Positions 34,848 through 43,434 of a DNA stretch of 64,000 bases are shown here, piece by piece; position 1 is the first letter of the stretch; the number at the start of each line of letters is the position of its first letter. The translations under genes were made by a program, and so were the position numbers. Source of the stretch: CAZHAX01 sp964530325 (GTDB lineage: Bacteria; Chloroflexota; Anaerolineae; B4-G1); the NCBI GenBank assembly GCA_964530325.1, contig CAZHAX010000015.1, positions 1 through 64,000 of the forward strand. The letters run 5' to 3'. The notes beneath the pieces were generated by a model. It was not told the DNA's origin and made no database searches. It saw only the letters and a program-made list of their open reading frames with translations.

Positions 34848-36776
34848 CTATCGACCTCCTGCTTTGACGTAGTTCAGCAAGCCCCCGGCAAGCACGATCC
34901 GGGCCTGGCGTTCAGTCAGGCCGGGCCTCAAGGCGACCGTTTCCTCGCCCGTGAGCTTCTGTGCAATCAGATCCTCGCCGTCCTCCAGCGCGGCCCGCGC
35001 CCCTCGGATCTCCCACTCTTCGCCCTGGGCCAGCAGCTGATAGTCGCTCTCGTCCACGAGCGCCAGGGGCAGGATCCCGGCGTTGACCAGGTTCGCCTTG
35101 TGGATACGGGAGTAGGACTTGGCGATCACGGCCTGGACGCCCAGGTAGCGAGGGGCCAGCGCGGCGTGCTCGCGGCTCGATCCCTGCCCGTAGTTGGCGC
35201 CGGCGACGATGAGGCCTCCTCCCCATTCCCTTGCCCTGACCACGAAGTCGGGGTCGAGCAGGGAGAAGGTGTACTCGGACAGCGCGGCCAGGTTCGAGCG
35301 CAGCGGCAGGATCTTAGCTCCCGCTGGCGAAATATCGTCTGTGGTGACGTTGTCCTTCACCTTGAGCAGGACCCGGCTGCGGATCGTATCCGGCAGCGGC
35401 GCGAAATCGGGCAGCGACTTGATGTTCGGCCCGCGGATGACCTCGACCTGGCTGGGGTCGTCGGCCGGGGCCTCGATCAGGTTGTCGCTGACGGCGAAGC
35501 GGGCTGGCAACTTGATGGCCGGCTGCTCTCCGAGCCGGCGCGGATCGGTGATGGCGCCGTGCAGCGCGGCGGCGGCGCAGGTGGCCGGACTGGCCAGATA
35601 GACCTGGTCATCCGCCGTGCCGCTGCGCCCCTTGAAGTTGCGGGTCGACGTGCGCACAGAGACGGTACCTGTCGGCGGGGCCTGGCCCATGCCGACGCAA
35701 GGTCCGCAGGCGGATTCGAGAATGCGCGCCCCGGCGCTGATCAGATCGGCCAGCGATCCGCTCTCGGCGATCATAGTCAGCACCTGCTTGCTGCCGGGAG
35801 CCACCACCAGGCTGACGTCCGGATGGACGGTCTTCCCCTTCAGGATGGCGGCTGCGGTCGTCAGATCCTCCAGCGAGGAGTTGACGCAGGCGCCGATGAA
35901 GACCTGGGCCACCGGCGTCCCAGCGACCTCGCTGACCGGCACGACCAGGTCCGGCATTGATGGCTGGGCGATCAGCGGGGGCAGGGCGCTCAGGTCAAGC
36001 TCGATCGTCTCATCGTACTCGGCGTCCGCATCCGCAGCCAACTCTTGCCACACGTCGCCCCGGCCCTGGGCCTCCAGATAGGCCTTCGTCTGCTCGTCGC
36101 TGGGGAAGATCGACGTCGTAGCGCCTAGCTCGGCGCCCATGTTGCAGATAGTAGCCCGCTGGTCGACGGTGAGCCCGCCCACTGCCGGGCCGTGGTACTC
36201 CATGATCTTACCCACTCCGCCTTTGACCGACAGGCGGCGCAGCAGCTCGAAGATTACGTCCCGCGCGGTCACCCAGGGATTCAACTCCCCGGTCAGCCTG
36301 ACGCCGACGATCTTCGGCATAGCTACGTAGAAAGGGCTGCCGCCCATAGCCACCGCCACGTCCATTCCACCGGAGCCGATCGCCAGCATGCCGATCCCTC
36401 CGGCGTTCGGGGTGTGGCTATCGGAGCCGAGCAGCGTCTTGCCGGGCGCGGCGAAGCGCTCCAGGTGGACCGCGTGGCAGATGCCGTTGCCCGGGCGCGA
36501 GAAGTAGGCACCGTACCTGGCTGAGGCGGTCTGCAGGTAGCGGTGATCGTCCGCATTGCGGAAGTCGAGCTGCAGCGTGTTGTGGTCGACGTAGGTCACC
36601 GAGCGCCCGGTGCGCACGCGCGGCATGCCCAGAGCCTCGAACTCGAGCCAGACCGAGGTCCCGGTGGCGTCCTGGGCCAGCGTTTGATCGATCGAGATGG
36701 CGATCTCCTGGCCGGGGACCGTCTCCCCGCCCGCCAGATGTGCCTCGATGATCTTGCGCGCCAGGTTCTGACCCAT
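34848..36776 (-). CDS. Aconitate hydratase
   Basis: Interconverts citrate and isocitrate through a 4Fe-4S cluster. At 642 residues it is of the shorter aconitase type. Cluster ligands are Cys297 (GACVNSS), Cys357 and Cys360 (SACGPCVGMG). GSDSHTPNAGGIGMLAIGSGG and NYGQGSSREHAAL in the C-terminal swivel domain are diagnostic. Homoaconitase or isopropylmalate isomerase is made unlikely by the length, the fused swivel domain and the downstream isocitrate dehydrogenase. GAGGAGG precedes the ATG. Expressed from the promoter at 36820-36847. Confidence 0.95.
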   Translation of the reverse strand: MGQNLARKIIEAHLAGGETVPGQEIAISIDQTLAQDATGTSVWLEFEALGMPRVRTGRSVTYVDHNTLQLDFRNADDHRYLQTASARYGAYFSRPGNGICHAVHLERFAAPGKTLLGSDSHTPNAGGIGMLAIGSGGMDVAVAMGGSPFYVAMPKIVGVRLTGELNPWVTARDVIFELLRRLSVKGGVGKIMEYHGPAVGGLTVDQRATICNMGAELGATTSIFPSDEQTKAYLEAQGRGDVWQELAADADAEYDETIELDLSALPPLIAQPSMPDLVVPVSEVAGTPVAQVFIGACVNSSLEDLTTAAAILKGKTVHPDVSLVVAPGSKQVLTMIAESGSLADLISAGARILESACGPCVGMGQAPPTGTVSVRTSTRNFKGRSGTADDQVYLASPATCAAAALHGAITDPRRLGEQPAIKLPARFAVSDNLIEAPADDPSQVEVIRGPNIKSLPDFAPLPDTIRSRVLLKVKDNVTTDDISPAGAKILPLRSNLAALSEYTFSLLDPDFVVRAREWGGGLIVAGANYGQGSSREHAALAPRYLGVQAVIAKSYSRIHKANLVNAGILPLALVDESDYQLLAQGEEWEIRGARAALEDGEDLIAQKLTGEETVALRPGLTERQARIVLAGGLLNYVKAGGR

Positions 36777-36819
36777 TGAGGGCTTCCTCCTCGCCTCGCT
36801 GCAGAGGCCGGTTCAGGCA

Positions 36820-36847
36820 ATACTAAGAGATTAGTGGGATTTGTCAA
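36820..36847 (-). promoter_or_regulatory. Sigma-A promoter for the aconitase operon
   Basis: On the minus strand, TTGACA (36847-36842), a 16-bp spacer and TAGTAT (36825-36820), inside an AT-rich island. The rest of the 314-bp region to purB (36848-37036) holds only two imperfect copies of GAGCGGTC(G/A)GCGG and nothing recognisable. Confidence 0.75.
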
Positions 36848-37036
36848 GCAGAATGGAGCGGTCGGCGGCTAGGAGTGAGCGGTCAGCGGAGGGCGGCTGC
36901 TGGCGCCGGGGATCAGAAGCGAGCAGAGGATGGGCAGGCGGTTCAGAGGGGCCCGGCGGAGGACTGATCCGCGATGTGGATAGGGACGCCGCAAAGCTCT
37001 CTGTGCTCGGCGCTTTCAGCGACTAACCTATGCTGC

Positions 37037-37065
37037 TTTCCCTACGGCCCGACCTGCTGTACAAT
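37037..37065 (+). promoter_or_regulatory. Promoter for purB
   Basis: TTTCCC at 37037-37042, a 17-bp spacer and TACAAT at 37060-37065. The -35 is weak. Predicted leader about 19 nt. Confidence 0.55.
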
Positions 37066-37090
37066 GACCCACGTCAGCGGAGGGTATGCC

Positions 37091-38491
37091 ATGAGCGACT
37101 TCGGTCACGAAACCTTCATTTCGCCGTTCTCCTGGCGCTACGGCTCCGAGCAGATGCGCGCCATCTGGAGCGAGGTTAACCGGCGCAGGCTTCTCAGGCG
37201 GGTCTGGGTGGCCCTGGCCACCGCGCAGCAGAAGGCCGGGCTGGTCACCAAGAAACAGCTGGCAGACCTGAAGGCCCGCCAGGACGAAGTCGATATCGCC
37301 CGGGCGACCGAGATCGATCGCGAGATCGGCCACGACCTGATGGCAGAGATACGCACCTTCGCCGAGCAGTGCCCCGAGGGCGGGCCCATCATTCATCTGG
37401 GGGCGACGAGCGCGGACATCACGGACAATGCCGACGCCCTGCGCATACGCGACGCCCTTGATCTGCTGCTCGGCCATCTGAAGGAGCTGCTCTCCGATCT
37501 GGCTGATCGCATCGAAGACCGCGCGGAGCAGGCCTGCATGGGCATAACTCATATCCAGCCGGCCGAGCCGATCACCGTTGGCTACAGGCTCGCTTCGTAT
37601 GGCCAGGACCTGCTGGAGGACTACCGGGAGCTGCTGCGGGTGCGGCAGGAGCTGCGGGGGAAAGGGATGAAGGGCGCGGTCGGCAGCGCGGCCTCATACG
37701 CCCAGCTGCTTCAGGGGACCGGCATGACCCCCGCCGAGATGGAGTCGCTGGTGATGGCCGAGCTGGGCCTGGAGGCCTTTCCCGTGGCGACTCAGGTCTA
37801 TCCCCGCAAGCAGGACCTGCGGGTCTTGAATGCGCTGGCCGGGATGGCGGCCTCTATCTATCGTTTTGCCTTCGATCTACGCATTCTCCAGTCGCCTCCA
37901 TTCGGCGAATGGAGCGAGCCCTTTGGTGAGAAGCAGGTGGGCTCGTCGGCGATGCCCTTCAAGCGGAATCCGGTCAACGCCGAGAACCTGGACAGCCTGG
38001 CCCGCTACGTGGCGGCCCTCCCTCGCGTGGCCTGGGACAACGCCGCCCACAACCTCCTCGAGCGGACGCTCGACGACTCGGCCAACCGGCGGATTGTTCT
38101 GCCGGAGGCCTTCCTTGCCAGTGAGGAGATCGTAATGAGGGCAGGCCGGGTGCTGCGCGGCCTCGTTCTGCGTGACGATGGCATCGCCCGGAACCTGGCT
38201 GCCTATGGCAGCTTCGCCGGAACGGAACGTGTGTTGATGGAAGCGGTGCGGGCGGGGGCGGATCGCCAGGCGATGCATGAGGTGATCCGTGGCCAGGCGA
38301 TGCAGGCCTGGCAGGCCGTCTGGGCCGGCGAGCCCAATCCTCTAGCTGGCCTGCTGTCGGGGGATCCCGAGGTGGTGGAGTACGTCGAGCCAGCCCGCGT
38401 GCGCGAGCTGCTCGACGCCACGAAGCATGTGGGGGATGCTGCGCAGCGGGCGCGGCGGATGGCGGAGAAGATCCGGGAGAATCTCTCGTAG
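37091..38491 (+). CDS. purB: Adenylosuccinate lyase
   Basis: Splits SAICAR to AICAR and adenylosuccinate to AMP, both releasing fumarate. The 466-residue protein has the fumarase/aspartase superfamily signature GSSAMPFKRNP, whose serine is the catalytic base of the flexible loop. HLGATSADITDNADALRIR and GITHIQPAEPIT carry the catalytic His residues. I chose ATG 37091, giving a family-like N-terminus, with GGAGG 9 nt upstream; the longer in-frame extension has no support. It follows in the AMP branch from purA at 27044 but is not in an operon with it. Confidence 0.97.
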   Translation: MSDFGHETFISPFSWRYGSEQMRAIWSEVNRRRLLRRVWVALATAQQKAGLVTKKQLADLKARQDEVDIARATEIDREIGHDLMAEIRTFAEQCPEGGPIIHLGATSADITDNADALRIRDALDLLLGHLKELLSDLADRIEDRAEQACMGITHIQPAEPITVGYRLASYGQDLLEDYRELLRVRQELRGKGMKGAVGSAASYAQLLQGTGMTPAEMESLVMAELGLEAFPVATQVYPRKQDLRVLNALAGMAASIYRFAFDLRILQSPPFGEWSEPFGEKQVGSSAMPFKRNPVNAENLDSLARYVAALPRVAWDNAAHNLLERTLDDSANRRIVLPEAFLASEEIVMRAGRVLRGLVLRDDGIARNLAAYGSFAGTERVLMEAVRAGADRQAMHEVIRGQAMQAWQAVWAGEPNPLAGLLSGDPEVVEYVEPARVRELLDATKHVGDAAQRARRMAEKIRENLS

Positions 38492-38541
38492 GTCACGCCA
38501 GCGCGTCTTGGCCGGCCAGCTCCGTTCGCCGATTCTGCTCC

Positions 38542-38599
38542 CCCAGTCGGCCGGCTGATAGGTCGGCCTCCACGCCGGAGCCATGTTCCCCCGACTGGG
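38542..38599 (+). promoter_or_regulatory. Inverted repeat upstream of the ECF sigma operon
   Basis: CCCAGTCGG at 38542-38550 is the exact reverse complement of CCGACTGGG at 38591-38599, and CCGGC/GCCGG (38551-38555, 38574-38578) nest inside. It could be an RNA stem in the leader or a two-site operator. No clear promoter was recognised in 38492-38678. Confidence 0.35.
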
Positions 38600-38678
38600 A
38601 GTGAACCGCCGGGGCGGGCTGGGGCACTCATAGATGGGGAGCAGGCACACAGTGCAGTGGCCTCTGTAGGACTCGTGA

Positions 38679-39233
38679 ATGACCTCTACCCCCGACACGG
38701 ACGCGGAGCTGCTGGGCCGCGCAGCGCGCGGCGACACCGAGGCGTTGACGTCGCTCTACGACCGGCATGCACGGGCGCTCTTCGCCTTCTTGTGCCGTCT
38801 CACCGCAGACGAAGCGACCGCTGAGGACCTGTTGCAGGATGCCTTTCTGGCTGCATGGCGGGGGGCCCGGTCCTTTCGGGGCGATTCGTCGGTGCGCACG
38901 TGGCTCTTTGGCGTCGCTCACCACAAGGCGATGCACCATCTGCGCCGAAGCGACCGCAGCAGCGTGGATGGAATCGAGATCATATCTGATACAGGCCCCG
39001 CCGTCTCCGAGCTGGCGGAGGGAGCCTGGGTGCAGGAGCGAGTCTTGACGGCACTGGCAGAGTTGCCCCCTGCCCAGAGGGCGGTACTGGAGCTCGTCTT
39101 CTACTTCGGCCTCTCCTGTGCTGAGGTAGCCGAGGTGCTGGATTGCCCTGTGGGCACCGTGAAGAGCTGGGCCTACCTGGCGAGACGGAAGCTGGCCGGG
39201 CTGCTGGGCGGTATCCCATCGGAGGAGGAATGA
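38679..39233 (+). CDS. ECF-type RNA polymerase sigma factor
   Basis: A 184-residue sigma-70 family factor with only regions 2 and 4. Region 2 (about 25-95) includes LYDRHARALFAFL and AEDLLQDAFLAAWRGARSF. Region 4 (about 125-175) has LPPAQRAVLELVFYFGLSCAEVAEVLDCPVGTVKSWAYLARRKL in a typical helix-turn-helix arrangement. It directs transcription of a small regulon under control of its anti-sigma factor, encoded by the next gene, with which it overlaps by 4 nt (ATGA). The inducing signal is unknown, but the co-transcribed ABC system suggests envelope or antimicrobial stress. Confidence 0.93.
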   Translation: MTSTPDTDAELLGRAARGDTEALTSLYDRHARALFAFLCRLTADEATAEDLLQDAFLAAWRGARSFRGDSSVRTWLFGVAHHKAMHHLRRSDRSSVDGIEIISDTGPAVSELAEGAWVQERVLTALAELPPAQRAVLELVFYFGLSCAEVAEVLDCPVGTVKSWAYLARRKLAGLLGGIPSEEE

Positions 39234-40102
39234 AGGGAGGCCACGAGGAGTGGCGGGCGCTCCTCATCGCCCACGCCAGCGGGATGCTGGAAGGGCCGGA
39301 GCAGGCGGTGCTCGAGGCCCATGTCCAGCGCTGCCCAACCTGCCGGCGGGAGCTGGCCGCCTGGGAGAGCATCTCGGCCGCGGTTCGGGCGCAACCAGTC
39401 GCCACGCCTTCCCGGGCCGGGCGATACCGTTTGCTGGCACTTGTCCGGGCGCAGCGCCAAAGGAGTCTTTCTCTCGTTCCTCTCCTGCTGCGGTCCCAGG
39501 CGAAAGTCATCCGCGGTGAGATCTGGGCCGCCTCGGCGGTGATGCTGGCGATCGGCCTGCTGGTGACGCTGGCCAGCGGCAGCCCGGGTGGCGAGGCCCT
39601 GGCCTTCGTGATGGTCGCGCCCATCGTCGCCGCCGTGGGCATGTCGTTCATCTATGGGCCCGCGGTCGACCCAGCACTGGAGACTGAGCTGGCCTCTCCC
39701 ACCTCAGCCCGGCTGGTGTTGCTGGCCAGGCTGCTCCTGGTATTCAGCTTCGACCTGCTGCTGGCGCTGGGGGGCAGCGGCCTTCTGGCGCTGCTCTGGC
39801 GGGGTGTGCCGCTGTGGCCGCTGGTTTCGACGTGGCTTGCGCCGATGGCTTTCCTCTCCGGTCTCTCGCTGGTGTTGAGTGTCCTGTCGTCCGATCCGGG
39901 GGCTGGCGTTCTGGTCAGCCTAAGCCTGTGGGGGCTGCAGGTGGTATACAGCTTGGGGGGCTTCGAGGGCACTCGGCTGCAGCTCCCCGACCTGACGGCG
40001 CCGGCGGCGCAGCCCTGGCTGTGGGCGCTGACCCTCTCGCTGTGGGCGGCAGCGCTGTGGGGGGCTGGGCGGCCGGAGTGGTGCATAAGGAGACGGGCGT
40101 GA
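39230..40102 (+). CDS. Zinc-finger anti-sigma factor fused to a six-helix membrane domain
   Basis: A 290-residue protein. The cytoplasmic N-terminus has the zinc-binding anti-sigma H-x3-C-x2-C motif (HVQRCPTC, about 31-38), which should hold the upstream sigma factor. Instead of the usual single helix there are about six membrane segments (about 85-285) resembling an ABC-2 type permease half, in keeping with the ABC genes that follow. GGAGGAGG precedes the ATG, which overlaps the sigma stop. A membrane protein that is both sensor-repressor and transporter component is an attractive but unproven reading. Confidence 0.82.
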   Translation: MKGGHEEWRALLIAHASGMLEGPEQAVLEAHVQRCPTCRRELAAWESISAAVRAQPVATPSRAGRYRLLALVRAQRQRSLSLVPLLLRSQAKVIRGEIWAASAVMLAIGLLVTLASGSPGGEALAFVMVAPIVAAVGMSFIYGPAVDPALETELASPTSARLVLLARLLLVFSFDLLLALGGSGLLALLWRGVPLWPLVSTWLAPMAFLSGLSLVLSVLSSDPGAGVLVSLSLWGLQVVYSLGGFEGTRLQLPDLTAPAAQPWLWALTLSLWAAALWGAGRPEWCIRRRA

Positions 40103-40818
40103 CGTCTTGCCGACGCCGTGCACGGTGGCAACTCGCAGTCACTTCAGCGGTCAGAAGAATCGGCTGGCTTCCCGTCGTCGGAAGCGGCGCCGCCGTCGGG
40201 CTATTGCTCGTGCTAGATGCGACGGTCTGGCGCGGGGTTGGCGGGGCTCTCGTGCCCAAGGAGCGAGTGGTGGATGCGGTTCTGCCCCTGGCGGTCGGGC
40301 TGCAGGCCGCCTTCCTGCTCTCGCCCGAGGACGAGAAGCCGCTGGAACTCCTGCTCAGCTGCCCTCGGCCGCTGTCCTGGACACTGGCCGAGCGCCTGCT
40401 GGCCATGGTCCTCCTGCAGGGCGGCGTGGCCGTGGTGGGCACGGTTGCCAGCCTGGCGATGGGAGCAGAGGGCATCACACTGGCCGTAGGGCGGTGGCTC
40501 TCTCCCTCTTTGCTCCTTGGGTCCATCGCGGTCTACCTTGCCTTGTCGACGCGCCAGGGTGCCCTGGGAGCGCTGAGCGTCGTAGTGCTGTGGGGCGGCA
40601 TGCTGCTGGGCGGCGACGCGCTGCTCGAGCGGTGGCCGTGGCTGTGGCCGCTGCACCTCTACCTCCAGCCTGACAGTGTCTCGCTTGCCGCCTACTGCAT
40701 CAACCGGGCTACGCTGGCCCTGGCGGGTGTGGTGTTTATCTCACTGTCGGTATCCCTCACCCGCGACGAAGAGAGGTTGCTCGGCATACGCGGTGCCGGG
40801 AGAGGAGGAGCGGGTTGA
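40099..40818 (+). CDS. ABC-2-like multi-pass membrane protein (first)
   Basis: A 239-residue integral membrane protein with about six hydrophobic segments, for example VVGSGAAVGLLLVL near the start and ALAGVVFISLSVSL near the end. No strong named family; architecture and context suggest an ABC-2 permease subunit. The GTG start overlaps the stop of the anti-sigma gene (GTGA) and has AGGAG 8 nt upstream. The next gene again overlaps by 4 nt, so subunits are made in coupled fashion. Confidence 0.75.
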   Translation: MTSCRRRARWQLAVTSAVRRIGWLPVVGSGAAVGLLLVLDATVWRGVGGALVPKERVVDAVLPLAVGLQAAFLLSPEDEKPLELLLSCPRPLSWTLAERLLAMVLLQGGVAVVGTVASLAMGAEGITLAVGRWLSPSLLLGSIAVYLALSTRQGALGALSVVVLWGGMLLGGDALLERWPWLWPLHLYLQPDSVSLAAYCINRATLALAGVVFISLSVSLTRDEERLLGIRGAGRGGAG

Positions 40819-41705
40819 GTGCGGCGCGGGTGGCGGGGATAGTGCGCTACGAGGGCAGGATGCTCTGGCGGCGTCGAGGCCTGCTCGCATTCACAGTCGT
40901 CGCTCTGGCCGGCCTGGCCCTGGCTGCCTTCGCGTGGGCCCCGTCGGCGCGCGGGGCAGTTGGCGAGTCGGCCGAGCTGGGCACCGGAGTCTCAGCCCAG
41001 TTGGCCAGGGGTGCCGCCAGCGTCACGGTGATGATGGAGACCTGGCCCGTGCTGGCGCTGCTGTTGATGCTCGGCATGCCGAGCATCGTGGCTGACGTCG
41101 TTCCCCGCGACCGTCAGCTAGTGGTACGGGAGCTGATCGATAGCACCGGGCTGGGCGTGGGGCTGTACCTGGCTGGCAAGTTGCTCGCCGTGTGGAGAAG
41201 CGTGCTTGTCAGTCTGGCAGTCGTCGCGCTCCTCTTCGGAGTAGCGGCGTGCCGGATCCATGGCCCGTTTGATCTTGAGGTGTACCTGACAATGTGGTCG
41301 GTCGGCGTGGCGCCCCTGGCGCTCTTCACCTCAGGCATGAGCACGCTGCTGGCGGCGGCGCAGCCCTCCCGACGGCGGACCCTGTTCGCGAGTGTTGCGT
41401 TCTCCGTCTACTGCGTCGCCATGCTGGTGACGACGACCGGGACGCGGCAGGACGTTGTGAGTCTGGCCCGGCCGACAGCGCTGATTGCCCTGCAGCTGGA
41501 GCAGACGGAACGGATGGCGGAGGAGGCGATGCGCGCCTTGCCGGGGGCGGGCTCTGAGCCCCTGGACGGGGCCCTTGACTGGTCGCTGCTGTCCCTGCAG
41601 CTCTCTCCGGCTCAGATACCACTCACGATTGGGCTGGCAGCGGCACAGGTGGGACTGGTCTGGCTGGCCGCCTGGGCCTGGATGAGGCGGAGTCAAAGAC
41701 AGTGA
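40815..41705 (+). CDS. ABC-2-like multi-pass membrane protein (second)
   Basis: A 296-residue membrane protein with an N-terminal helix and five more after an extracytoplasmic loop, in ABC-2/DUF permease style. LLLMLGMPSIVADVVPRDRQ resembles the conserved stretch before the second helix of the next protein (LGILPMVSAPAIPLDRQ), so the two are paralogues from a duplication. Translation starts at a TTG (40815), set by GAGAGGAGGAG and the 4-nt overlap with the preceding stop. Probably a transport subunit partnered with the ATPase at 42523. Confidence 0.78.
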   Translation: MSAARVAGIVRYEGRMLWRRRGLLAFTVVALAGLALAAFAWAPSARGAVGESAELGTGVSAQLARGAASVTVMMETWPVLALLLMLGMPSIVADVVPRDRQLVVRELIDSTGLGVGLYLAGKLLAVWRSVLVSLAVVALLFGVAACRIHGPFDLEVYLTMWSVGVAPLALFTSGMSTLLAAAQPSRRRTLFASVAFSVYCVAMLVTTTGTRQDVVSLARPTALIALQLEQTERMAEEAMRALPGAGSEPLDGALDWSLLSLQLSPAQIPLTIGLAAAQVGLVWLAAWAWMRRSQRQ

Positions 41706-42523
41706 GGACGTTGCGGCAGATAGGGGCGATTGCGCGCACCGAGGTTCGCTTCGGCCTGCGCCGGGGCTGGCCCGTCGTCGGGGTGGCCGTGGCGGGTCTG
41801 GCTGTCAGCGGCGCTACGATCTGGCTGGCGGCCGAGAACACCGAAGGGCTGGCCCTGTCTCGAGTTGCCGAGCGCAGCGCCAAGGCTTTGGCGGATATCT
41901 GGCCGGCGTTCCCCTTCCTGGTCCTGGGCATCTTGCCCATGGTCAGCGCCCCCGCCATTCCTCTCGACCGCCAGCTTGGCGTCGACGAGCTGCTGAAGAG
42001 CCTGCCGCTGGCCAGCGGCACCTACCTGGCGGGGAAGGTGCTGGGAACGGTGGCTGCGGCCCTGTTGGCCGGCGCAGCGACGCTGGTGCTGCACGTCGTG
42101 CTGCACCTTGCTCTCGTCGGCCCGTTGCTGGTCGAAGTCTACGCCCTGCTGACGCTCTTCTCGGCGCTGCCCTTGCTGACCTGGGCGGCGGCAATGGGTG
42201 TGCTGATCGCAAGCGGGCTGCGATCACGGCGCGGGGCGATCCTGTTGGGCCTGCTGGTGGGAATGGTCAGCCTGTTCGCCTGGGGCTTCGCCGTGATGCG
42301 GCCACCATACTCCAGCGACCAGGGTTACTACGTGGAGCGCACTGGCTCGCTGGTGCGCGATCCCGTCCTTGATCTTGTACTGCAGAAGCATGGCCTGTTG
42401 CCGTCGTACGCGCCGCCGCCAACGTCCGAGCGCCCCCTGTATATGATTGGGGCGGCTCTGCTGGTGCTGGCTGTGACGAGCGCGCTCGCGCTGCTGCGAT
42501 TGGGCGCGGAGGGAGAGACCTGA
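41702..42523 (+). CDS. ABC-2-like multi-pass membrane protein (third)
   Basis: A 273-residue membrane protein with six hydrophobic segments, paralogous to the preceding one: both have a PLDRQLGVDELLKSLPL-like segment after the second helix, typical of permeases paired with lantibiotic- or multidrug-type ATPases. GTG start, overlapping the previous stop (GTGA). Its stop overlaps the ATPase start by 1 nt. Substrate unknown. Confidence 0.78.
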   Translation: MRTLRQIGAIARTEVRFGLRRGWPVVGVAVAGLAVSGATIWLAAENTEGLALSRVAERSAKALADIWPAFPFLVLGILPMVSAPAIPLDRQLGVDELLKSLPLASGTYLAGKVLGTVAAALLAGAATLVLHVVLHLALVGPLLVEVYALLTLFSALPLLTWAAAMGVLIASGLRSRRGAILLGLLVGMVSLFAWGFAVMRPPYSSDQGYYVERTGSLVRDPVLDLVLQKHGLLPSYAPPPTSERPLYMIGAALLVLAVTSALALLRLGAEGET

Positions 42524-43398
42524 TGGTTGCCGTATCCAATCTGAGTAAGACGTACAAGGGCGGCGTCCGAGCCTTGCGCGACGTGACGCTCGAGATCGAT
42601 AACGGCATGCTGGGTCTGGTAGGCCCCAATGGTGCGGGCAAGACGACGCTGATGCGCATCCTGGCCGGCCTGCTGCGTCCTTCCGCCGGTACGGTGCGAG
42701 TGCTGGGCTGCGACCTGGCCTCGCGACGGGAAAGGCAGGCGGTCAAGGCCCTGCTGGGCTATCTGCCGCAGGAGCTGGGGCTCTACCCCGATCTTACCGG
42801 GCGTGAGTTCCTTGATTACATCGCCATTCTCAAAGGGCTTGCCGACCGGCCTGCCCGGCGGCGGCAGATAGGGGACCTGCTGGAAGTGGTAGGTCTCGCC
42901 GATGCGGCCGATCGCAGGCTGCGGACCTACTCGGGTGGCATGAAGAGACGTCTAGGGGTGGCGCAGGCCTTGCTGGGCGACCCGCAGCTGCTGATCGTGG
43001 ATGAGCCCACCGCGGGACTCGATCCCCAGGAGCGGGTCCGGCTGCGCAACCTGCTGGCCGACATGGCCGGCCGGCGCACTGTGATTCTGTCCACCCACAT
43101 AATCGAAGACGTGAGCCAGAGCTGCACGGGTCTGGTCGTCCTGAACGAGGGGCGGATCATCTTCCGCGGTACTCCTCCAGGGCTGATCGACAGGGTTCGT
43201 GGCCATGTCTGGACCATGGCCCTCCCGGGCGACCAGCGGCCCGACAGATCTCTCGTCGTCGTCTCCAAGCTGCGGATCGACGAGCAGATCGAGTACCGCA
43301 TCCTAAGCCGGACCGCACCTCACCCGGCTTCACAGCCGGCTACTCCCAGCCTGGAGGATGCCTACATCTGGCTGATGACTGAAGAGACGCCTGGCTAG
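42523..43398 (+). CDS. ABC transporter ATP-binding protein
   Basis: A 291-residue ATPase of the ABC-2/drug-exporter class. Walker A GPNGAGKTT at 34-42, Q-loop in YLPQELG, signature YSGGMKRRLGVAQ, Walker B LLIVDEPTAGLD and the H-loop STHIIEDV are all intact. It should energise the three membrane proteins encoded upstream. The last 60 residues form a variable C-terminal domain. The operon resembles self-protection or lipid-export systems induced by an ECF sigma factor; the cargo cannot be told. Confidence 0.95.
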   Translation: MVAVSNLSKTYKGGVRALRDVTLEIDNGMLGLVGPNGAGKTTLMRILAGLLRPSAGTVRVLGCDLASRRERQAVKALLGYLPQELGLYPDLTGREFLDYIAILKGLADRPARRRQIGDLLEVVGLADAADRRLRTYSGGMKRRLGVAQALLGDPQLLIVDEPTAGLDPQERVRLRNLLADMAGRRTVILSTHIIEDVSQSCTGLVVLNEGRIIFRGTPPGLIDRVRGHVWTMALPGDQRPDRSLVVVSKLRIDEQIEYRILSRTAPHPASQPATPSLEDAYIWLMTEETPG

Positions 43399-43415
43399 GC
43401 CGAGGCGAGCAAACG

Positions 43416-43431
43416 GAACCGGCTCCGGTTC
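43416..43431. terminator. Small hairpin between convergent genes
   Basis: GAACCGG and CCGGTTC form a 7-bp stem around 2 nt, between the ABC ATPase and the convergent DUF4230 gene. Short, without a T tract, so only a weak candidate. Confidence 0.35.
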
Positions 43432-43434
43432 GCG

